Shown: piece by piece, positions 27,160-37,392 of the stretch | Position numbering within the stretch: the stretch's first letter is position 1 | How the letters are laid out: each line of letters begins with the position of its first letter | Origin: Corynebacterium curieae | Lineage (GTDB): Bacteria > Actinomycetota > Actinomycetes > Mycobacteriales > Mycobacteriaceae | NCBI RefSeq assembly: GCF_027570035.1 | Contig: NZ_JAKMUU010000001.1 | Coordinates: 62,001 to 126,000, forward strand | Length of the DNA stretch: 64,000 nucleotides | Direction: 5' to 3' | The notes under the pieces: generated by a model | Told to the model about the DNA's origin: nothing | What the model saw: only the letters and a program-made list of their open reading frames with translations | Database searches by the model: none | Made by a program: the position numbers and the translations under genes

Positions 27160-28467
27160 TTACAGGATGACGAGACCGAATGCGTAGCCCAAAAGGACAG
27201 AAAGCACGATGCTGACCGTTCCCGGAATAAGGAACGGGTGATTGAATACGGCCTTGCCAATTCGGGTAGAGCCCGTATCGTCCATCTCCACCGCTGCAAG
27301 CAGCGTTGGGTAGGTCGGCAAAATAAACAGTGCCGACACGGCCGGGAAAGCTGCGACTGCGGTAATTGGGCTGACCCCCAATGCCAGTGCTGCCGGCATG
27401 AGAGCCTTGGTGGTGGCAGCCTGCGAGTACAGCAATGCCGCTGCGAAGAACAGAACTACGGCGAGCAACCACGGCGAAGACTCGATGACGCTGCCGGCCA
27501 TGGACTGGATATCGTCCATGTAGTGGTTGATAAGGCTGGTGCCCAACCAAGCAACGCCCAACACACAAATACATGCAGACATACCGGACTTGAATACTGG
27601 GGTGTTTAAAACGTCTGCGGCAGGAACCTTGGTCATCATCACGATGATGGTGGCCGCGGTCAACATCACCGTCATGATGGCCTCATTGCGCGGCAAGGTT
27701 GGCTCTGCGATAAGACCAACCTGCTCGGAGGTCAGCGTTGCCCATGCCATCACAATAACGATGGCGACCAAAAATACGATCACAGAAGCTTTGGCGCCCT
27801 TCTGCGGTGCGAAATTGCCTGCGCCGAGCGGTTCCTTTACGAGGCCTTGAGCCTTGCGTTCCTGATAGACCGGATCATCATCTAGTTCTTTTCCAAACTT
27901 ATTGGCAATCCAAGCAGCCGGGAAAATGGAGAGGAACGTTGCCGGAATGACCACTGCCAATACCTGTAGATAGCCCACATTCATCGGCTCCAACAAACTA
28001 GCCAGCAAAACAACGGCTGCGGAAATTGGTGAAGCACAGATAGCCATCTGGGAGGCTACAACCGCAATAGAAAGCGGACGGGAGGGACGAACTTTGCCCT
28101 CTTTTGCTACCTCCACGATGACCGGCAGCGTGGAAAACGCGGTGTGACCAGTACCGGCAAGTACTGTCATCAGCCAAGTAACCACCGGTGCGTAGAAGGT
28201 AATGCGCTTAGGATTCTTGCGCAAAAACTTTTCGGCAATATGCACGAGGTAGTCCATGCCACCGGCGCGCTGCATAGCCGCAATCGCGGCAATAACAGTC
28301 ATAATGATGCCGATGACATCAAACGGGATGTCTTCCCTTGTGATGGGAACGCCGGTGAGACCGAGTATCAGCACACCGAGGCCGCCGGCCATGCCAATGC
28401 CGATTGATCCAATTCTCGCGCCCAAGAAGATAGCTGCGAGAACGATGAGAATATGAACAATAACCAT
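27160..28467 (-). CDS. Dcu family C4-dicarboxylate transporter
   Basis: 435 aa from ATG 28467 (MVIVHILIVLAAIFLG), with GGAGTAAG seven nt upstream; earlier in-frame starts would lie in the structured leader. Ten or more hydrophobic helices. Dcu-type blocks GLGVLILGLTGVP, AGTGHTAFSTLPVIVEVAK and SQMAICASPISAAVV are clear. Dcu carriers exchange fumarate, succinate, malate and aspartate, mainly under oxygen limitation. The next gene upstream on the same strand is aspartase, so the pair can take in aspartate, release ammonia and export succinate or fumarate. Confidence 0.92.
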   Translation of the reverse strand: MVIVHILIVLAAIFLGARIGSIGIGMAGGLGVLILGLTGVPITREDIPFDVIGIIMTVIAAIAAMQRAGGMDYLVHIAEKFLRKNPKRITFYAPVVTWLMTVLAGTGHTAFSTLPVIVEVAKEGKVRPSRPLSIAVVASQMAICASPISAAVVLLASLLEPMNVGYLQVLAVVIPATFLSIFPAAWIANKFGKELDDDPVYQERKAQGLVKEPLGAGNFAPQKGAKASVIVFLVAIVIVMAWATLTSEQVGLIAEPTLPRNEAIMTVMLTAATIIVMMTKVPAADVLNTPVFKSGMSACICVLGVAWLGTSLINHYMDDIQSMAGSVIESSPWLLAVVLFFAAALLYSQAATTKALMPAALALGVSPITAVAAFPAVSALFILPTYPTLLAAVEMDDTGSTRIGKAVFNHPFLIPGTVSIVLSVLLGYAFGLVIL

Positions 28468-28502
28468 GGACTTACTCCATACGCTCTGTACGCAAACGAT
28501 GA

Positions 28503-28529
28503 GCATGCATCTCTCTGCAGAGTGCATGC
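28503..28529 (-). promoter_or_regulatory. inverted repeat in dcu leader
   Basis: GCATGCA and TGCATGC flank a 13-nt centre that itself contains the palindrome CTCTGCAGAG. It sits 36-62 nt before the dcu start, where it could be an operator near the transcription start or a leader hairpin in the mRNA. Confidence 0.5.
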
Positions 28530-28589
28530 CGCCTAGACAATTTCTATTTTGCACCCACTAGGGTGATTTATTCATTCAAAATGCCCGTT

Positions 28590-28605
28590 TGTGTTTATTC
28601 CCACA
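28590..28605 (-). promoter_or_regulatory. GlxR-like site upstream of dcu
   Basis: TGTGTTTATTCCCACA matches 8 of 10 defined positions of the CRP-type GlxR motif TGTGA-N6-TCACA. It is centred about 130 nt before the dcu start codon. Confidence 0.4.
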
Positions 28606-28706
28606 TGTGTTTAGGTTCTCGCTATAAAACGCTCGGTATTTGGCTATTCATTTGCCCAGCTTAGAGGCTCGGAACAACAGTGGGAACAATGGGGCCGCCC
28701 CATAGA

Positions 28707-28778
28707 AAACACCTCCGCTGAAGTTGCCGTTTTTCCAACGCATGCGCACTGGAAGCGACAAGTCCTACGGAGGTGTTT
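28707..28778 (-). terminator. long-range inverted repeat after aspA
   Basis: AAACACCTCCG (28707-28717) and CGGAGGTGTTT (28768-28778) are an exact 11-bp pair around 50 nt; the loop has its own small stem TTCCA/TGGAA. On the minus strand the stem ends in TTTTC, so it can end the aspA transcript, but the branched shape is unlike a simple terminator. Confidence 0.5.
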
Positions 28779-28821
28779 GGGACCAGGGACTCAGCCCTGC
28801 AGTTTATGCGGCGATCCGGCT

Positions 28822-30378
28822 TTAATCTTCGTCGATGAAGAGCTGACCGCGGAACTCTGGATGCATGAGGTTTTCTACCGAAAGCACCTTGTTCAAGGTT
28901 GCCTCATCAAGCAGTCCCTTCTCCAGAACCAGCTCCTTGACGCCCTTGCCGGTCTCTAGGGATTCCTTGGCAATCAAATCACCATTGTGGTGGCCGATGA
29001 ATGGGTTCAGGTAGGTGACGATACCAATGGAATTTTCCACGTATGCACGGCACACGTCTGCATTAGCAGTAATGCCGGTGACGCACTTCTCGTGCAGTGC
29101 ATCAACGGCGTTACCCATGATGCGAATGGACTGGAACAGTGCCTCACCAATCACCGGCTCCATCACATTGAGCTGGAGCTGGCCAGCCTCAGCAGCCATG
29201 GTGACCACGTGGTCATTGCCGAAAATCTTAAAGCACGTCTGGTTAACAACCTCCGGGATAACGGGGTTGACCTTGCCCGGCATGATGGAGGAACCGGCCT
29301 GGCGAGCAGGCAGATTGATTTCAGCCAAACCGGCGCGCGGACCAGAAGACAGCAAACGCAGGTCATTGCAGATCTTGGCGAGCTTCATTGCTGCGCGCTT
29401 GATGGTGGAATGCAGCAGGACATAAGCACCACAGTCAGAGGTAGCCTCAATGAGATCGCGTGCGGTCTTCATCTCAAGGCCGGTAACCTCAGACAAGGCA
29501 GCGGTGACTTGGTGGCGATATCCAGCTGGGGTATTCACGCCGGTACCAATTGCGGTTGCGCCCAAGTTGATCTCGAGGAGGCGACGCTGTGCATCGCGCA
29601 GCAAAGCCTGCTCCTCGTTGAGATTATTGGCAAATCCCTTGAACTCATCGCCCAAGGTCATCGGTACCGCGTCCTGTAGCTGGGTACGTCCCATCTTTAG
29701 GATGTCCTGGAACTCATTGCCCTTATCCTGGAATGCGGCGCGCAGGCCGTCCATGCGCTCAATGAGGTGGTCGACGGCTGCGTGCAGTCCCAAACGGAAG
29801 CCGGTCGGGTATGCATCGTTGGTGGACTGGGACATGTTCACATCATCGTTTGGGTTGATGATGTCGTAGGAACCCTTTTCTTCACCGAGGTACTCCAGCG
29901 CAAGGTTGGCAACGACCTCATTGGTGTTCATATTCAGCGAGGTACCAGCGCCGCCCTGGAATACATCCAGCGGGAACTGGTCCATGCAGCGGCCTTCTTC
30001 CAAAATCTGGTCACATGCCCAGATGATGGCCTCAGCCTTCTTCTTCGGCAGCACGTGCAAGCGGCGGTTTGCCATCGCGGCCGCCTTCTTGACCTGAACC
30101 ATGCCGCGAATGAAATGCGGGATGGTGTTAATGGTCACATAAGAAATCTGGAAGTTGTCCATAGCGCGGACGGTGTGGACACCGTAGTAAGCGTCAGCGG
30201 GAACTTCCAAGGAGCCAAGAAGATCGGTCTCGGTACGAGTCTTCTTGCTGGAGTTCTTAGGTGTCTTTTGCTCGGCCACCTTCTGCTGTGCGGCGTGAGT
30301 GGAAGTATCGTCTTTCTTCTTCACGTCCTTTGCTGCAGACTTGGTGTCCTTTTCTTCTTTCTTAGAGGACTTTGCCAT
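28822..30378 (-). CDS. aspA: aspartate ammonia-lyase (aspartase)
   Basis: 518 aa. The fumarase/aspartase signature [11 protein letters not shown] is present near residue 367, together with [15 protein letters not shown] and [14 protein letters not shown]. It converts aspartate to fumarate and ammonia reversibly. An N-terminal extension of about 50 residues, rich in Lys, Asp, Ser and Thr ([18 protein letters not shown]...), precedes the catalytic start [21 protein letters not shown] recall a similar extension in C. glutamicum AspA. A strong AAAGGAG precedes the ATG. Upstream on the strand is hisG; downstream is the Dcu carrier. Confidence 0.96.
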   Translation of the reverse strand: MAKSSKKEEKDTKSAAKDVKKKDDTSTHAAQQKVAEQKTPKNSSKKTRTETDLLGSLEVPADAYYGVHTVRAMDNFQISYVTINTIPHFIRGMVQVKKAAAMANRRLHVLPKKKAEAIIWACDQILEEGRCMDQFPLDVFQGGAGTSLNMNTNEVVANLALEYLGEEKGSYDIINPNDDVNMSQSTNDAYPTGFRLGLHAAVDHLIERMDGLRAAFQDKGNEFQDILKMGRTQLQDAVPMTLGDEFKGFANNLNEEQALLRDAQRRLLEINLGATAIGTGVNTPAGYRHQVTAALSEVTGLEMKTARDLIEATSDCGAYVLLHSTIKRAAMKLAKICNDLRLLSSGPRAGLAEINLPARQAGSSIMPGKVNPVIPEVVNQTCFKIFGNDHVVTMAAEAGQLQLNVMEPVIGEALFQSIRIMGNAVDALHEKCVTGITANADVCRAYVENSIGIVTYLNPFIGHHNGDLIAKESLETGKGVKELVLEKGLLDEATLNKVLSVENLMHPEFRGQLFIDED

Positions 30379-30488
30379 GATGGCTCGGCTCCTTTACCTG
30401 TCGAGACTTATATTCGAATGAGTAACCTCAAGCGCTAATGTTAGCCACGACTGAATCTATTTGGGCCGACCCAGAATATTTACTCCCC

Positions 30489-31334
30489 CTAAAAGCGGGC
30501 GATGCGCAAATCAGAAGCCAAAATAGCTTCCGCCCCTAATTGGGAAAGCCGGTCCATCACTTGGTTAGCTTGCTTCTGCGGAACCATCGCGCGCACCGCC
30601 ACCCAATCTTCGCGGGCCACAGGAGAAACCGTAGGACCAGTTAATCCCGGCGTAATACCAGCCGCTGCGTCCAAGTTAGATTTGGCAATGTTGTAGTCAA
30701 TCATCAAATAGGTGCGAGCATGCAGGATTCCCTGAATGCGGCCCAGAACCACCTGCTCTTCTTCAGTGATTTCTACGCCGGTGCGCTTAATAACTACAGC
30801 TTCAGACTCGATAATGGGCTCGCCAAATGGAGCCAAACCTTGTTGGCGCAACGTAGTACCAGTTGACACGACATCAGCAATGACATCGGCGACGCCGAGC
30901 CGAATGGAAATCTCCACGGCACCGTCGAGCCGAATTACATCGGCCTCAATGCCTTGTTTCGCAAGGTTGGTGCGGACAAGATTTGGGTAGGACGTTGCTA
31001 CGCGGCGCCCGGCCAGTTGAGAGATTTCCCACTCTTCTCCTTGCGGGGCGGCATACCGAAAAGTTGACGCGCCAAAGCCTAACGGTAGGACTTCTTCAAA
31101 TTGTGCCTTGGAATCAAGCGCTAGGTCGCGGCCGGTAATGCCCAGATCCAAAACTCCACGAGCGACATAGATGGCAATATCCTTCGGCCGCAGGAAGAAG
31201 AACTCTACATCGTTTTCTGCATCAACAACGTTGAGCGCCTTGGAGTGGCCACGGCCTTTGTAGCCGGCCTCCGTAAGAATCTCCACGGCGGCTTCTGATA
31301 GAGAACCTTTGTTGGGTACAGCTATCTTAATCAT
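30489..31334 (-). CDS. hisG: ATP phosphoribosyltransferase HisG (long form)
   Basis: 281 aa, the long form with a C-terminal ACT-like regulatory domain (about 210-281) that mediates histidine inhibition, so no HisZ is needed. Seen: [20 protein letters not shown], the phosphate region [21 protein letters not shown] (PRPP loop), and [18 protein letters not shown]. First step of histidine synthesis, condensing ATP and PRPP. It is preceded by hisE at 32 nt, the second enzyme of the path. Confidence 0.96.
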   Translation of the reverse strand: MIKIAVPNKGSLSEAAVEILTEAGYKGRGHSKALNVVDAENDVEFFFLRPKDIAIYVARGVLDLGITGRDLALDSKAQFEEVLPLGFGASTFRYAAPQGEEWEISQLAGRRVATSYPNLVRTNLAKQGIEADVIRLDGAVEISIRLGVADVIADVVSTGTTLRQQGLAPFGEPIIESEAVVIKRTGVEITEEEQVVLGRIQGILHARTYLMIDYNIAKSNLDAAAGITPGLTGPTVSPVAREDWVAVRAMVPQKQANQVMDRLSQLGAEAILASDLRIARF

Positions 31335-31366
31335 GATGTTCCTTCCATCGCGCCCCTGCCGGGCTA

Positions 31367-31630
31367 TTAGAGATATTTGTAGATGTCCTCAGGACTTAAC
31401 CCGCGCTTGAGCATCATGACTTGCGTCCAATAGATAAGTTGAGACATTTCTTCCGCCAGTTCGGCATCGGATTGGTACTCCGCGGCGATCCAAACTTCCC
31501 CTGCCTCTTCGATAATCTTCTTGCCAATGTGATGTTCGCCTTCGTCTAGGGCGGCGACGGTGCCCGACCCGGCTGGACGCTGGGTGGCTTTGCGGGCTAG
31601 TTCAGCAAAAAGGGTCTCAAAGTTCTTCAC
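31367..31630 (-). CDS. hisE: phosphoribosyl-ATP pyrophosphatase HisE
   Basis: 87 aa, all-helical MazG-like fold. Family residues [38 protein letters not shown] are visible in the centre. It hydrolyses PR-ATP to PR-AMP, the second step of histidine synthesis, and is normally paired with hisG as here. ATG 31630 (MKNFETLF). Confidence 0.95.
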   Translation of the reverse strand: MKNFETLFAELARKATQRPAGSGTVAALDEGEHHIGKKIIEEAGEVWIAAEYQSDAELAEEMSQLIYWTQVMMLKRGLSPEDIYKYL

Positions 31631-31680
31631 GCCTACCTATTGTTCCATAGGTAGATATGGAATGTAAGGGAACGCCGGTT

Positions 31681-32403
31681 TTACTGCTGCGCTGAAATCT
31701 TCCTAAACCAGTCGTATACATCCAAAGCCGTTGCACCTTCAAGGTGACGGGAATCGCGGAGGAGGGAAACCTCCGTTACTCCTGCTGGGACCTCTACCCC
31801 GTTATCCTCTGGCAAGCCGATAACGATACAGCCCGCATCAACTGCCGCACGCATACCAGTCGCGGAATCTTCAAAAACCAAACAATTCGCAGGGTCAGCT
31901 CCGACGCGGCGGGCGGCTTCGCGGTACATATCTGGTGCAGGCTTTCCGGCCGGCACCTCATCTCCGCAGATGGTATCGACAAAATGCTCGCGCCCAAGCG
32001 CCTGGATAGCTGCATCTGCCACGTTACGTTCGGTATTGGTGGTGACCATCATGGGTATGTCATCTGCCTCAAGCTCTTCCAACAGCGAGGCAATGCCGGG
32101 GAAGACTTCCAGTTTGCTGGCGAAAAGCCGTTTGACATAGTCAAACATCAACTTACGATACCGCTGACTATCACCGGATTGAAGAGTTACGCCTGCATTA
32201 TCAGCACAGATGCTCAAGGTGGTGTCAAAGGTCGCGCCTACTGTAGCGAGGCGCTGAGTAGGCGTTAGCCGTTTCCCTAGAAGCTCCGAAAGGTAAAAGG
32301 TAGCCTCTGCCCACAGCGGTTCCGAGTTAGTTAGCGTGCCATCCATGTCCCAGAAAATGGCGGCCGGCTTTGTTTGTTTGGAAGCGCTATCGGGGTATGA
32401 CAA
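31681..32403 (-). CDS. HAD-family phosphatase (beta-phosphoglucomutase-like)
   Basis: 240 aa. Motif I WDMDGTLTNSEP at 18-29 with both aspartates, motif II MMVTTNTE, motif III Lys in AGKPAPDMY, motif IV VFEDSATGMRAAVDAG. The alpha-helical cap between motifs I and II is the subclass I type of the phosphatase group that includes 2-deoxyglucose-6-phosphatase and AP-type sugar phosphatases. The substrate cannot be told. It lies 50 nt upstream of hisE; such a gene is often next to hisGE in corynebacteria. Confidence 0.88.
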   Translation of the reverse strand: MSYPDSASKQTKPAAIFWDMDGTLTNSEPLWAEATFYLSELLGKRLTPTQRLATVGATFDTTLSICADNAGVTLQSGDSQRYRKLMFDYVKRLFASKLEVFPGIASLLEELEADDIPMMVTTNTERNVADAAIQALGREHFVDTICGDEVPAGKPAPDMYREAARRVGADPANCLVFEDSATGMRAAVDAGCIVIGLPEDNGVEVPAGVTEVSLLRDSRHLEGATALDVYDWFRKISAQQ

Positions 32404-32534
32404 GAGGATTGAACTAACTTTCTCAATTGAATAGGCAATGGTAACGAGTACGCATCACGTGCACGACTTTAAGAACTGGGCAGCGAGTTTGCGCTACCTA
32501 GATGCAGATTTCGTCCAGGGTTTAAGGGCGGTGA

Positions 32535-32918
32535 CTAAAAGTCCAGCTCCGGAATCTGGGACAGTGCTTCATCGTCTGCCCCAGTTGCCGCGCAGGCATT
32601 ATAGATGAGCTCGGAAAGCTCTTCCTTTTCCTCCGGTTCAAGCACAGCATCATGCTGGGCGCGGTTGAAATCGGCTAACTTGCGTACAGTCTTGGACAAA
32701 ACGCTTAGCAGTTGCGGCCCGTCCGGATCATCTGGAAGCGCATCCAGCCCATCCAACATCTGCTCTAGGTAGCCGCGCAGCTCCGGAAGCACGCTGGCAT
32801 CAAAGGGGGCCTCCCAAAACTCCTTTTCCTCCTCTTTGAGGTAATCGCCGGTAGCGAAGGATTTCAGGTCATTGATGAACTCATCTACGGTGGGCTGGAA
32901 ATCGGCGCGAATGCTCAT
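32535..32918 (-). CDS. conserved hypothetical acidic protein
   Basis: 127 aa, acidic (many Glu/Asp), soluble and predicted helical: MSIRADFQPTVDEFINDLKSF to the end SQIPELDF. No catalytic motif or cysteine cluster is seen. I do not recognise a family beyond a likely corynebacterial conserved protein. It follows mshC by 24 nt on the same strand, so it may belong to that transcript. The ATG at 32918 follows a GCAGT context without a strong ribosome site. Confidence 0.7.
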   Translation of the reverse strand: MSIRADFQPTVDEFINDLKSFATGDYLKEEEKEFWEAPFDASVLPELRGYLEQMLDGLDALPDDPDGPQLLSVLSKTVRKLADFNRAQHDAVLEPEEKEELSELIYNACAATGADDEALSQIPELDF

Positions 32919-32942
32919 GATGTAGATACTGCCCTATCTTGG

Positions 32943-34181
32943 CTAGGCCTGCACGCCGAGGAGCGAATTTAGTGCAGTGCGGACCAAATCGGCCGCCCCT
33001 TCTTCCTCCGCGCCCCGGTCGCCTTCCGCCCAGTCGTCCACGGCAGCCAGCGCGGATGGGGTATCAAGATCGTTGGCGATCGCTGCGCGCAGCTTGGCGA
33101 CGACCTCTTGAGCCCCTGCTAAGCTACCCGGCTTAGCCAATGCTTCCCGCCACGCAGCCAGACGTCGCTTAGCCTCTTCGAGCACTTCATCCGACCAGTC
33201 GCGCTCATCGCGGTAGTGTCCAGCGAAAACGCCCAAGCGGATAGCGGATGGATCCTCGCCCGCTTCTACCAACTTGTGGACGAAGACGAGATTGCCCAAG
33301 GACTTAGACATCTTGACGCCCTCGAGCCCAATCATGCCGGTATGCACGTAGAACTGCGCCATGCGGTCTACTCGTAGGGCAGCCTCTGCGTGGGCAGCGG
33401 AAAACTCGTGGTGCGGGAACTTCAGGTCACTGCCGCCACCCTGGATATCAAAGGTTGATCCCAAGCGGTTAGTGGCAATAGCGGAACATTCAATATGCCA
33501 GCCTGGGCGGCCAGGCCCAAAGGGCGAATCCCATGCCGGCTCACCCTCGCGGTGAGCGCGCCAAATGAGTGCGTCAAGCGGGTTCTTCTTACCTGGGCGG
33601 TCTGGATCGCCACCGCGCTCAGCAAAGAACGTGCGCATCTCTTCAGCCGAGTAATTGGACTCGTAACCAAAGTGCTCGGTGGCTTCGATGGAGGCGTAGA
33701 CATCCGGGTGTTTGGGGTCGTCTACGACGTAGGCCGCGCCAACGTCGAGAAGCTTCTGCACCATTTCCACGATTTCATCGACGGCCTCCATGGCGCCGAT
33801 GTAGTCCTGCGGCGGGAAAACGGAGAGCAGCTCCATATCGGAGCGGAAAAGGTCAATTTGAGAAGTACCGAGCTCACGCCAATCCACGCCGTCACGTTCG
33901 GCACGCTCGAATAGGGGATCATCGACGTCGGTGATGTTTTGGACGTAGTGGACCTTCTTTCCGGCGTCCAAGAACGCGCGGTAGATAAGGTCAAAGGTCA
34001 GGTACGTGGCGGCATGGCCCAGATGCGTGGAGTCATAGGGCGTGATGCCGCACACGTACATGGTGGCGGTATCTCCTGCGACCTCTACGGGGGCGATGGT
34101 TTGATTCGCGGAATCGTACAAGCGCAGCTGTGCCGCATCACCCGGCACAGGGCGGAAGGAAGGTATTGGCCAAGAATGCAT
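32943..34181 (-). CDS. mshC: L-cysteine:GlcN-Ins ligase MshC (mycothiol synthesis)
   Basis: 412 aa from ATG 34181 (MHSWPIP); ATG 34190 is a possible alternative, but TAGGAT 7 nt before 34181 suggests a leaderless start. A cysteinyl-tRNA synthetase-like enzyme lacking the tRNA-binding domain: Cys44 in [10 protein letters not shown] is a zinc ligand, THLGH (about 52-56) is the HIGH motif, KMSKSLGN is the second ATP motif. It joins cysteine to GlcN-inositol in mycothiol synthesis, the main thiol of Actinobacteria. uppP precedes it on the same strand. Confidence 0.95.
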   Translation of the reverse strand: MHSWPIPSFRPVPGDAAQLRLYDSANQTIAPVEVAGDTATMYVCGITPYDSTHLGHAATYLTFDLIYRAFLDAGKKVHYVQNITDVDDPLFERAERDGVDWRELGTSQIDLFRSDMELLSVFPPQDYIGAMEAVDEIVEMVQKLLDVGAAYVVDDPKHPDVYASIEATEHFGYESNYSAEEMRTFFAERGGDPDRPGKKNPLDALIWRAHREGEPAWDSPFGPGRPGWHIECSAIATNRLGSTFDIQGGGSDLKFPHHEFSAAHAEAALRVDRMAQFYVHTGMIGLEGVKMSKSLGNLVFVHKLVEAGEDPSAIRLGVFAGHYRDERDWSDEVLEEAKRRLAAWREALAKPGSLAGAQEVVAKLRAAIANDLDTPSALAAVDDWAEGDRGAEEEGAADLVRTALNSLLGVQA

Positions 34182-34206
34182 AGCCACCATCCTAACGCGG
34201 TGCGTC

Positions 34207-35070
34207 TTAGAGCGGCTGCAGGACTCCCAGTGCCAGGAGGATCATTAGGAGGATGCCAACTGGAATGCGGTAGGCGGCGAACCAGGAGAAGGAGTGGTTG
34301 CCCACGAACTTCAGCAGCCACGCAATCGAGGCATAACCCAAGGCAAAGGCAATGCCCGTACCGACCAAGAGCTGGAGACCGGAGGCGGACTGGCCGGCTT
34401 CGGGAGAAAAGGCGTCGGGAAGCGAGAAAAGCCCCGAAGCCAACACAGCCGGAATGGCGAGCAAGAAGCTAAAACGCGTAGCCACCTCGCGGTCCAGCCC
34501 CAGAAACAGGCCGCCAGAGATGGTGCCGCCGGAGCGGGAAACGCCCGGAATGAGCGCCAGGCACTGGCACAAACCCATGACAATGGCGTCTTTCATGGAT
34601 AGCTCCTCAAAGCCCCGCTCCTTCTTGCCCACCTTTTCTGCAGCAATGAATACAAAGGAGAAAAGAATCAGCATGGCGCCGGTGATCCAGAGGTTGCGCA
34701 GGGCGCCGCGGATTGCATCTTCAAAGGCGTAGCCGATGATGCCGATGGGAATGGAACCGACGATAACCATCCATCCCATGCGCCAGTCCTGGCCACGTGA
34801 GGCCTTATTGGTCCAGCCGCGGAACCAACCGGACAGAATCTGCCAGATCATAGGGGCGAAGTAGACCAGTACGGCCAGCTCCGTACCTAGCTGGATAACG
34901 GCGGTGAAGGAAGCGCCGGCGTCTTTGCCCCAAAAAAGCTCGGAAACAATGCGCAGGTGGCCAGAGGAACTTACCGGAAGAAACTCGGTAAGGCCCTGCA
35001 CGATGGACAAAACGATGACCTGCGCCCAAGAAACTGCGTCAGTTGCGGTATTAGAAATCACCCGCTTCAC
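34207..35070 (-). CDS. uppP: undecaprenyl-diphosphatase UppP
   Basis: 287 aa integral membrane protein of about eight helices. Family blocks: [18 protein letters not shown] near 25-42 and [11 protein letters not shown] near 173-183, holding the Glu, Ser and Arg of the active site. It dephosphorylates C55-PP (decaprenyl-PP in corynebacteria) to recycle the lipid carrier of peptidoglycan and arabinogalactan synthesis, and confers bacitracin tolerance. GTG 35070 start; divergent from the lipoprotein gene with a 57-bp promoter region. Confidence 0.95.
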   Translation of the reverse strand: MKRVISNTATDAVSWAQVIVLSIVQGLTEFLPVSSSGHLRIVSELFWGKDAGASFTAVIQLGTELAVLVYFAPMIWQILSGWFRGWTNKASRGQDWRMGWMVIVGSIPIGIIGYAFEDAIRGALRNLWITGAMLILFSFVFIAAEKVGKKERGFEELSMKDAIVMGLCQCLALIPGVSRSGGTISGGLFLGLDREVATRFSFLLAIPAVLASGLFSLPDAFSPEAGQSASGLQLLVGTGIAFALGYASIAWLLKFVGNHSFSWFAAYRIPVGILLMILLALGVLQPL

Positions 35071-35113
35071 ACTACAGCCGCTCTGGGCTTCGGGTTTTTA
35101 CAACGCGCGCTGT

Positions 35114-35119
35114 TAGGAT
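35114..35119 (+). promoter_or_regulatory. -10 element of lipoprotein-pyrD operon
   Basis: TAGGAT ends 8 nt before the GTG at 35128. The AGGA within it could instead act as a weak ribosome site, so leaderless status is uncertain. Confidence 0.4.
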
Positions 35120-35127
35120 TAGTAGCC

Positions 35128-36174
35128 GTGAAATCTCAATCTGGCTCCGCACTTATCCTTTCCAGTTTGCTGGCGCTCAGCGCCACCGCGTTGGCCGCCT
35201 GCCAGCCCGAAGTGGGCGTGGGCGCCGATCCAGAGACTGCGGTCAAAGGCAGTGCCACCCCGGCAGCCTCCCCAGCCAACGCGGATCCGGAAGGCACGGT
35301 AGTCGACTTCAAAGAAGACATCACGGACTTTGCTGCCATTAATGACTCGCTAGCGGTGCGCACCAAGAACCAACTTCTCATTGGCAGCCAGAAGGATTTT
35401 GAGGGGAAGAAGGCCGCCAAGCTCGATATTTCTGAAGAGTGCGGCGATCTCAGTTCTTCTGCTTCCGGTTTCGTTTTGGCTTGTCCGGACAAGGTGCTTC
35501 TTATCGATCCTTCCTCCCCAGAATCTCCCGATGAAGTCGCCATGGAGGAAGAGTCCCCTGTCACTGCTGCGACCCAGCTATCTAACGGTGACATTTTTGC
35601 CACTTCAGCTGATTCCTCCACAGTGGGGATATACAAGGACGGCAAGCGCGAGAACGATATTGAAGTCGAAGCAGGCTCCGATCAGCTACTCGCCGTGCCC
35701 AATCCCAAGGGCGATGACGCGGTGGTACGTATCCACCGCGAGGATTCGACCATCCAAAACGTAGATTGGACTAATGATCGCGCGGGCGGCCGGCTGCGCG
35801 TTGGCCAGGGAGTAGGAAGCATCGCGGTGGGCGACAACGGCGTAGTCCTAGCCTCCGATACTGAAGGCGAGCGCTTGGCGGTCTATACCTCCGATGATGT
35901 CATCCGCCTGCACCAATACGGCAATGTCGACGGTTCTCCTTGGGGCGTAGCCTGGGATAAAGAGCGTAACTTGGCCTGGGTTAGCGCAACCGATACCAAC
36001 AAGGCCCATGCCTACGAGATAAACAAAGGCGTTCCCGAGTTGCGCGGCGATATCTCCACCGTGCGGGATGCGCAAAATATCGCCGTGCTTGGCGACGGCA
36101 CCTTTGTCGCCGCCTCCGCCACCGGTCACGGCCTGCAGTTCGTAGGCACCCCGCACCTGAAGAAGGAGTCTTAA
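35128..36174 (+). CDS. secreted lipoprotein, beta-propeller-like
   Basis: 348 aa from GTG 35128, chosen because the signal peptide begins there: basic VKSQSGS, hydrophobic [16 protein letters not shown] and lipobox LAAC with Cys25. The mature part has repeated blade-like stretches ([82 protein letters not shown]), as in seven-bladed propellers. No catalytic residue is evident. It is 4 nt from pyrD and thus in one operon, a pairing I recall from other corynebacteria; its role is unknown. Confidence 0.82.
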   Translation: MKSQSGSALILSSLLALSATALAACQPEVGVGADPETAVKGSATPAASPANADPEGTVVDFKEDITDFAAINDSLAVRTKNQLLIGSQKDFEGKKAAKLDISEECGDLSSSASGFVLACPDKVLLIDPSSPESPDEVAMEEESPVTAATQLSNGDIFATSADSSTVGIYKDGKRENDIEVEAGSDQLLAVPNPKGDDAVVRIHREDSTIQNVDWTNDRAGGRLRVGQGVGSIAVGDNGVVLASDTEGERLAVYTSDDVIRLHQYGNVDGSPWGVAWDKERNLAWVSATDTNKAHAYEINKGVPELRGDISTVRDAQNIAVLGDGTFVAASATGHGLQFVGTPHLKKES

Positions 36175-36178
36175 GAAG

Positions 36179-37294
36179 ATGACCAGCACTATTGACCGCC
36201 TACGCGCCGAGGCCTACCAGCTTGCATTGCGCGGCATGTTCAAGCTCAGTCCGGAGCGGATACACGAGATCATCAATACGGCCTTGAGCGGACTCCAAGC
36301 TGCCGGCCCCGTCAACCGCGCCTTGGCAAAGGTCCTGCCGGTCAATGATCCCGTCCTGCGCCAAGAGGTCTTTGGGGTAGAGTTTCCGCGCCCGCTGGGA
36401 CTAGCCGCCGGGTTTGATAAGAACGCCGCGGCTGCTAATACCTGGACTCCCATCGGCTTTGGCTATGCGGAGTTGGGCACTGTCACCGCCCAAGCACAGC
36501 CCGGCAATCCCGCTCCGCGCCTTTTCCGCCTTAAGGCCGACAAAGCCATCTTGAACCGCATGGGGTTTAACAATAAAGGCGCAGCGGCAGCGGCAGAAAA
36601 CCTGCGCAAGCGCCGCTACAGCGATGTCATTGGCATCAATATTGGCAAAACCAAGGTGACCCCTACCGAGCGCGCTGTAGAAGACTACCGCCGCTCCGCG
36701 TCCGTACTTGGGGATCTGGCGGATTTCCTAGTAGTAAACGTATCTTCTCCGAATACACCGGGCCTGCGTGATCTACAGGCAGTCGAATCCTTGCGCCCGA
36801 TTCTTGCTGCTGTGCAGGAATGCACCGCGGTCCCAGTCTTGGTAAAGATTGCACCCGATCTTTCCGATGCAGACATTGACGCCGTGGCAGACCTAGCCCT
36901 CGAGCTCGGCCTCGACGGTATTGTGGCAACTAATACCACCATCTCCCGCGAAGGACTTAAGACTCCACGTGCCGAGGTGGCAGAGATGGGAGCCGGCGGC
37001 GTTTCTGGCCCCCCAGTAGCCGAACGCTCCCTGGAGGTTCTACGTCGCCTCAACAACCGGGTCGGCGACCAGCTCACGCTCATTTCTGTTGGCGGCATCT
37101 CCACGCCTGAACAAGCATGGGAACGCATTACTGCCGGCGCTTCGCTGCTGCAGGGCTACACCGGCCTGATCTACGGCGGCCCAGATTGGATCCGCGATAT
37201 CCATCGCGGCATTGCCTCCCAAATCCGTGCACACGGATTAAGGAATATTTCCCAAGCCGTTGGCTCCGAGTTGCCATGGAAGCACTTGGATTAG
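36179..37294 (+). CDS. pyrD: dihydroorotate dehydrogenase (quinone), class 2
   Basis: 371 aa. An N-terminal helical membrane-binding part (about 1-45), FMN-binding TIM barrel with [13 protein letters not shown] near 73-86, [18 protein letters not shown] and catalytic serine in [12 protein letters not shown] (Ser189/190), plus [12 protein letters not shown] and [10 protein letters not shown] near the end. It oxidises dihydroorotate to orotate with quinone in pyrimidine synthesis. An AAGGAG site at the end of the lipoprotein gene serves the ATG. Confidence 0.96.
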   Translation: MTSTIDRLRAEAYQLALRGMFKLSPERIHEIINTALSGLQAAGPVNRALAKVLPVNDPVLRQEVFGVEFPRPLGLAAGFDKNAAAANTWTPIGFGYAELGTVTAQAQPGNPAPRLFRLKADKAILNRMGFNNKGAAAAAENLRKRRYSDVIGINIGKTKVTPTERAVEDYRRSASVLGDLADFLVVNVSSPNTPGLRDLQAVESLRPILAAVQECTAVPVLVKIAPDLSDADIDAVADLALELGLDGIVATNTTISREGLKTPRAEVAEMGAGGVSGPPVAERSLEVLRRLNNRVGDQLTLISVGGISTPEQAWERITAGASLLQGYTGLIYGGPDWIRDIHRGIASQIRAHGLRNISQAVGSELPWKHLD

Positions 37295-37319
37295 GTCAGT
37301 TCAGAGCCTCTCTTTTAAG

Positions 37320-37370
37320 AAGGTCCGCCTACTTTTCCTGCCGCTAGCAGATTATCTAGGCGGACCTTTT
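37320..37370. terminator. bidirectional terminator after pyrD
   Basis: AAGGTCCGCCTA and TAGGCGGACCTT are an exact 12-bp pair around a 25-nt loop holding a small CTGC/GCAG stem; a T run follows on the plus strand and TTTTAAGA precedes on the other side. Confidence 0.88.
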
Positions 37371-37392
37371 ATCCTTGCGGTGCCGACTAGAC

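Noticed and set aside
34957..35127. N-terminal extension of the lipoprotein frame (405 aa)
   Set aside because: The extension overlaps the divergent uppP gene and would bury the signal peptide; GTG 35128 gives a proper lipoprotein signal.
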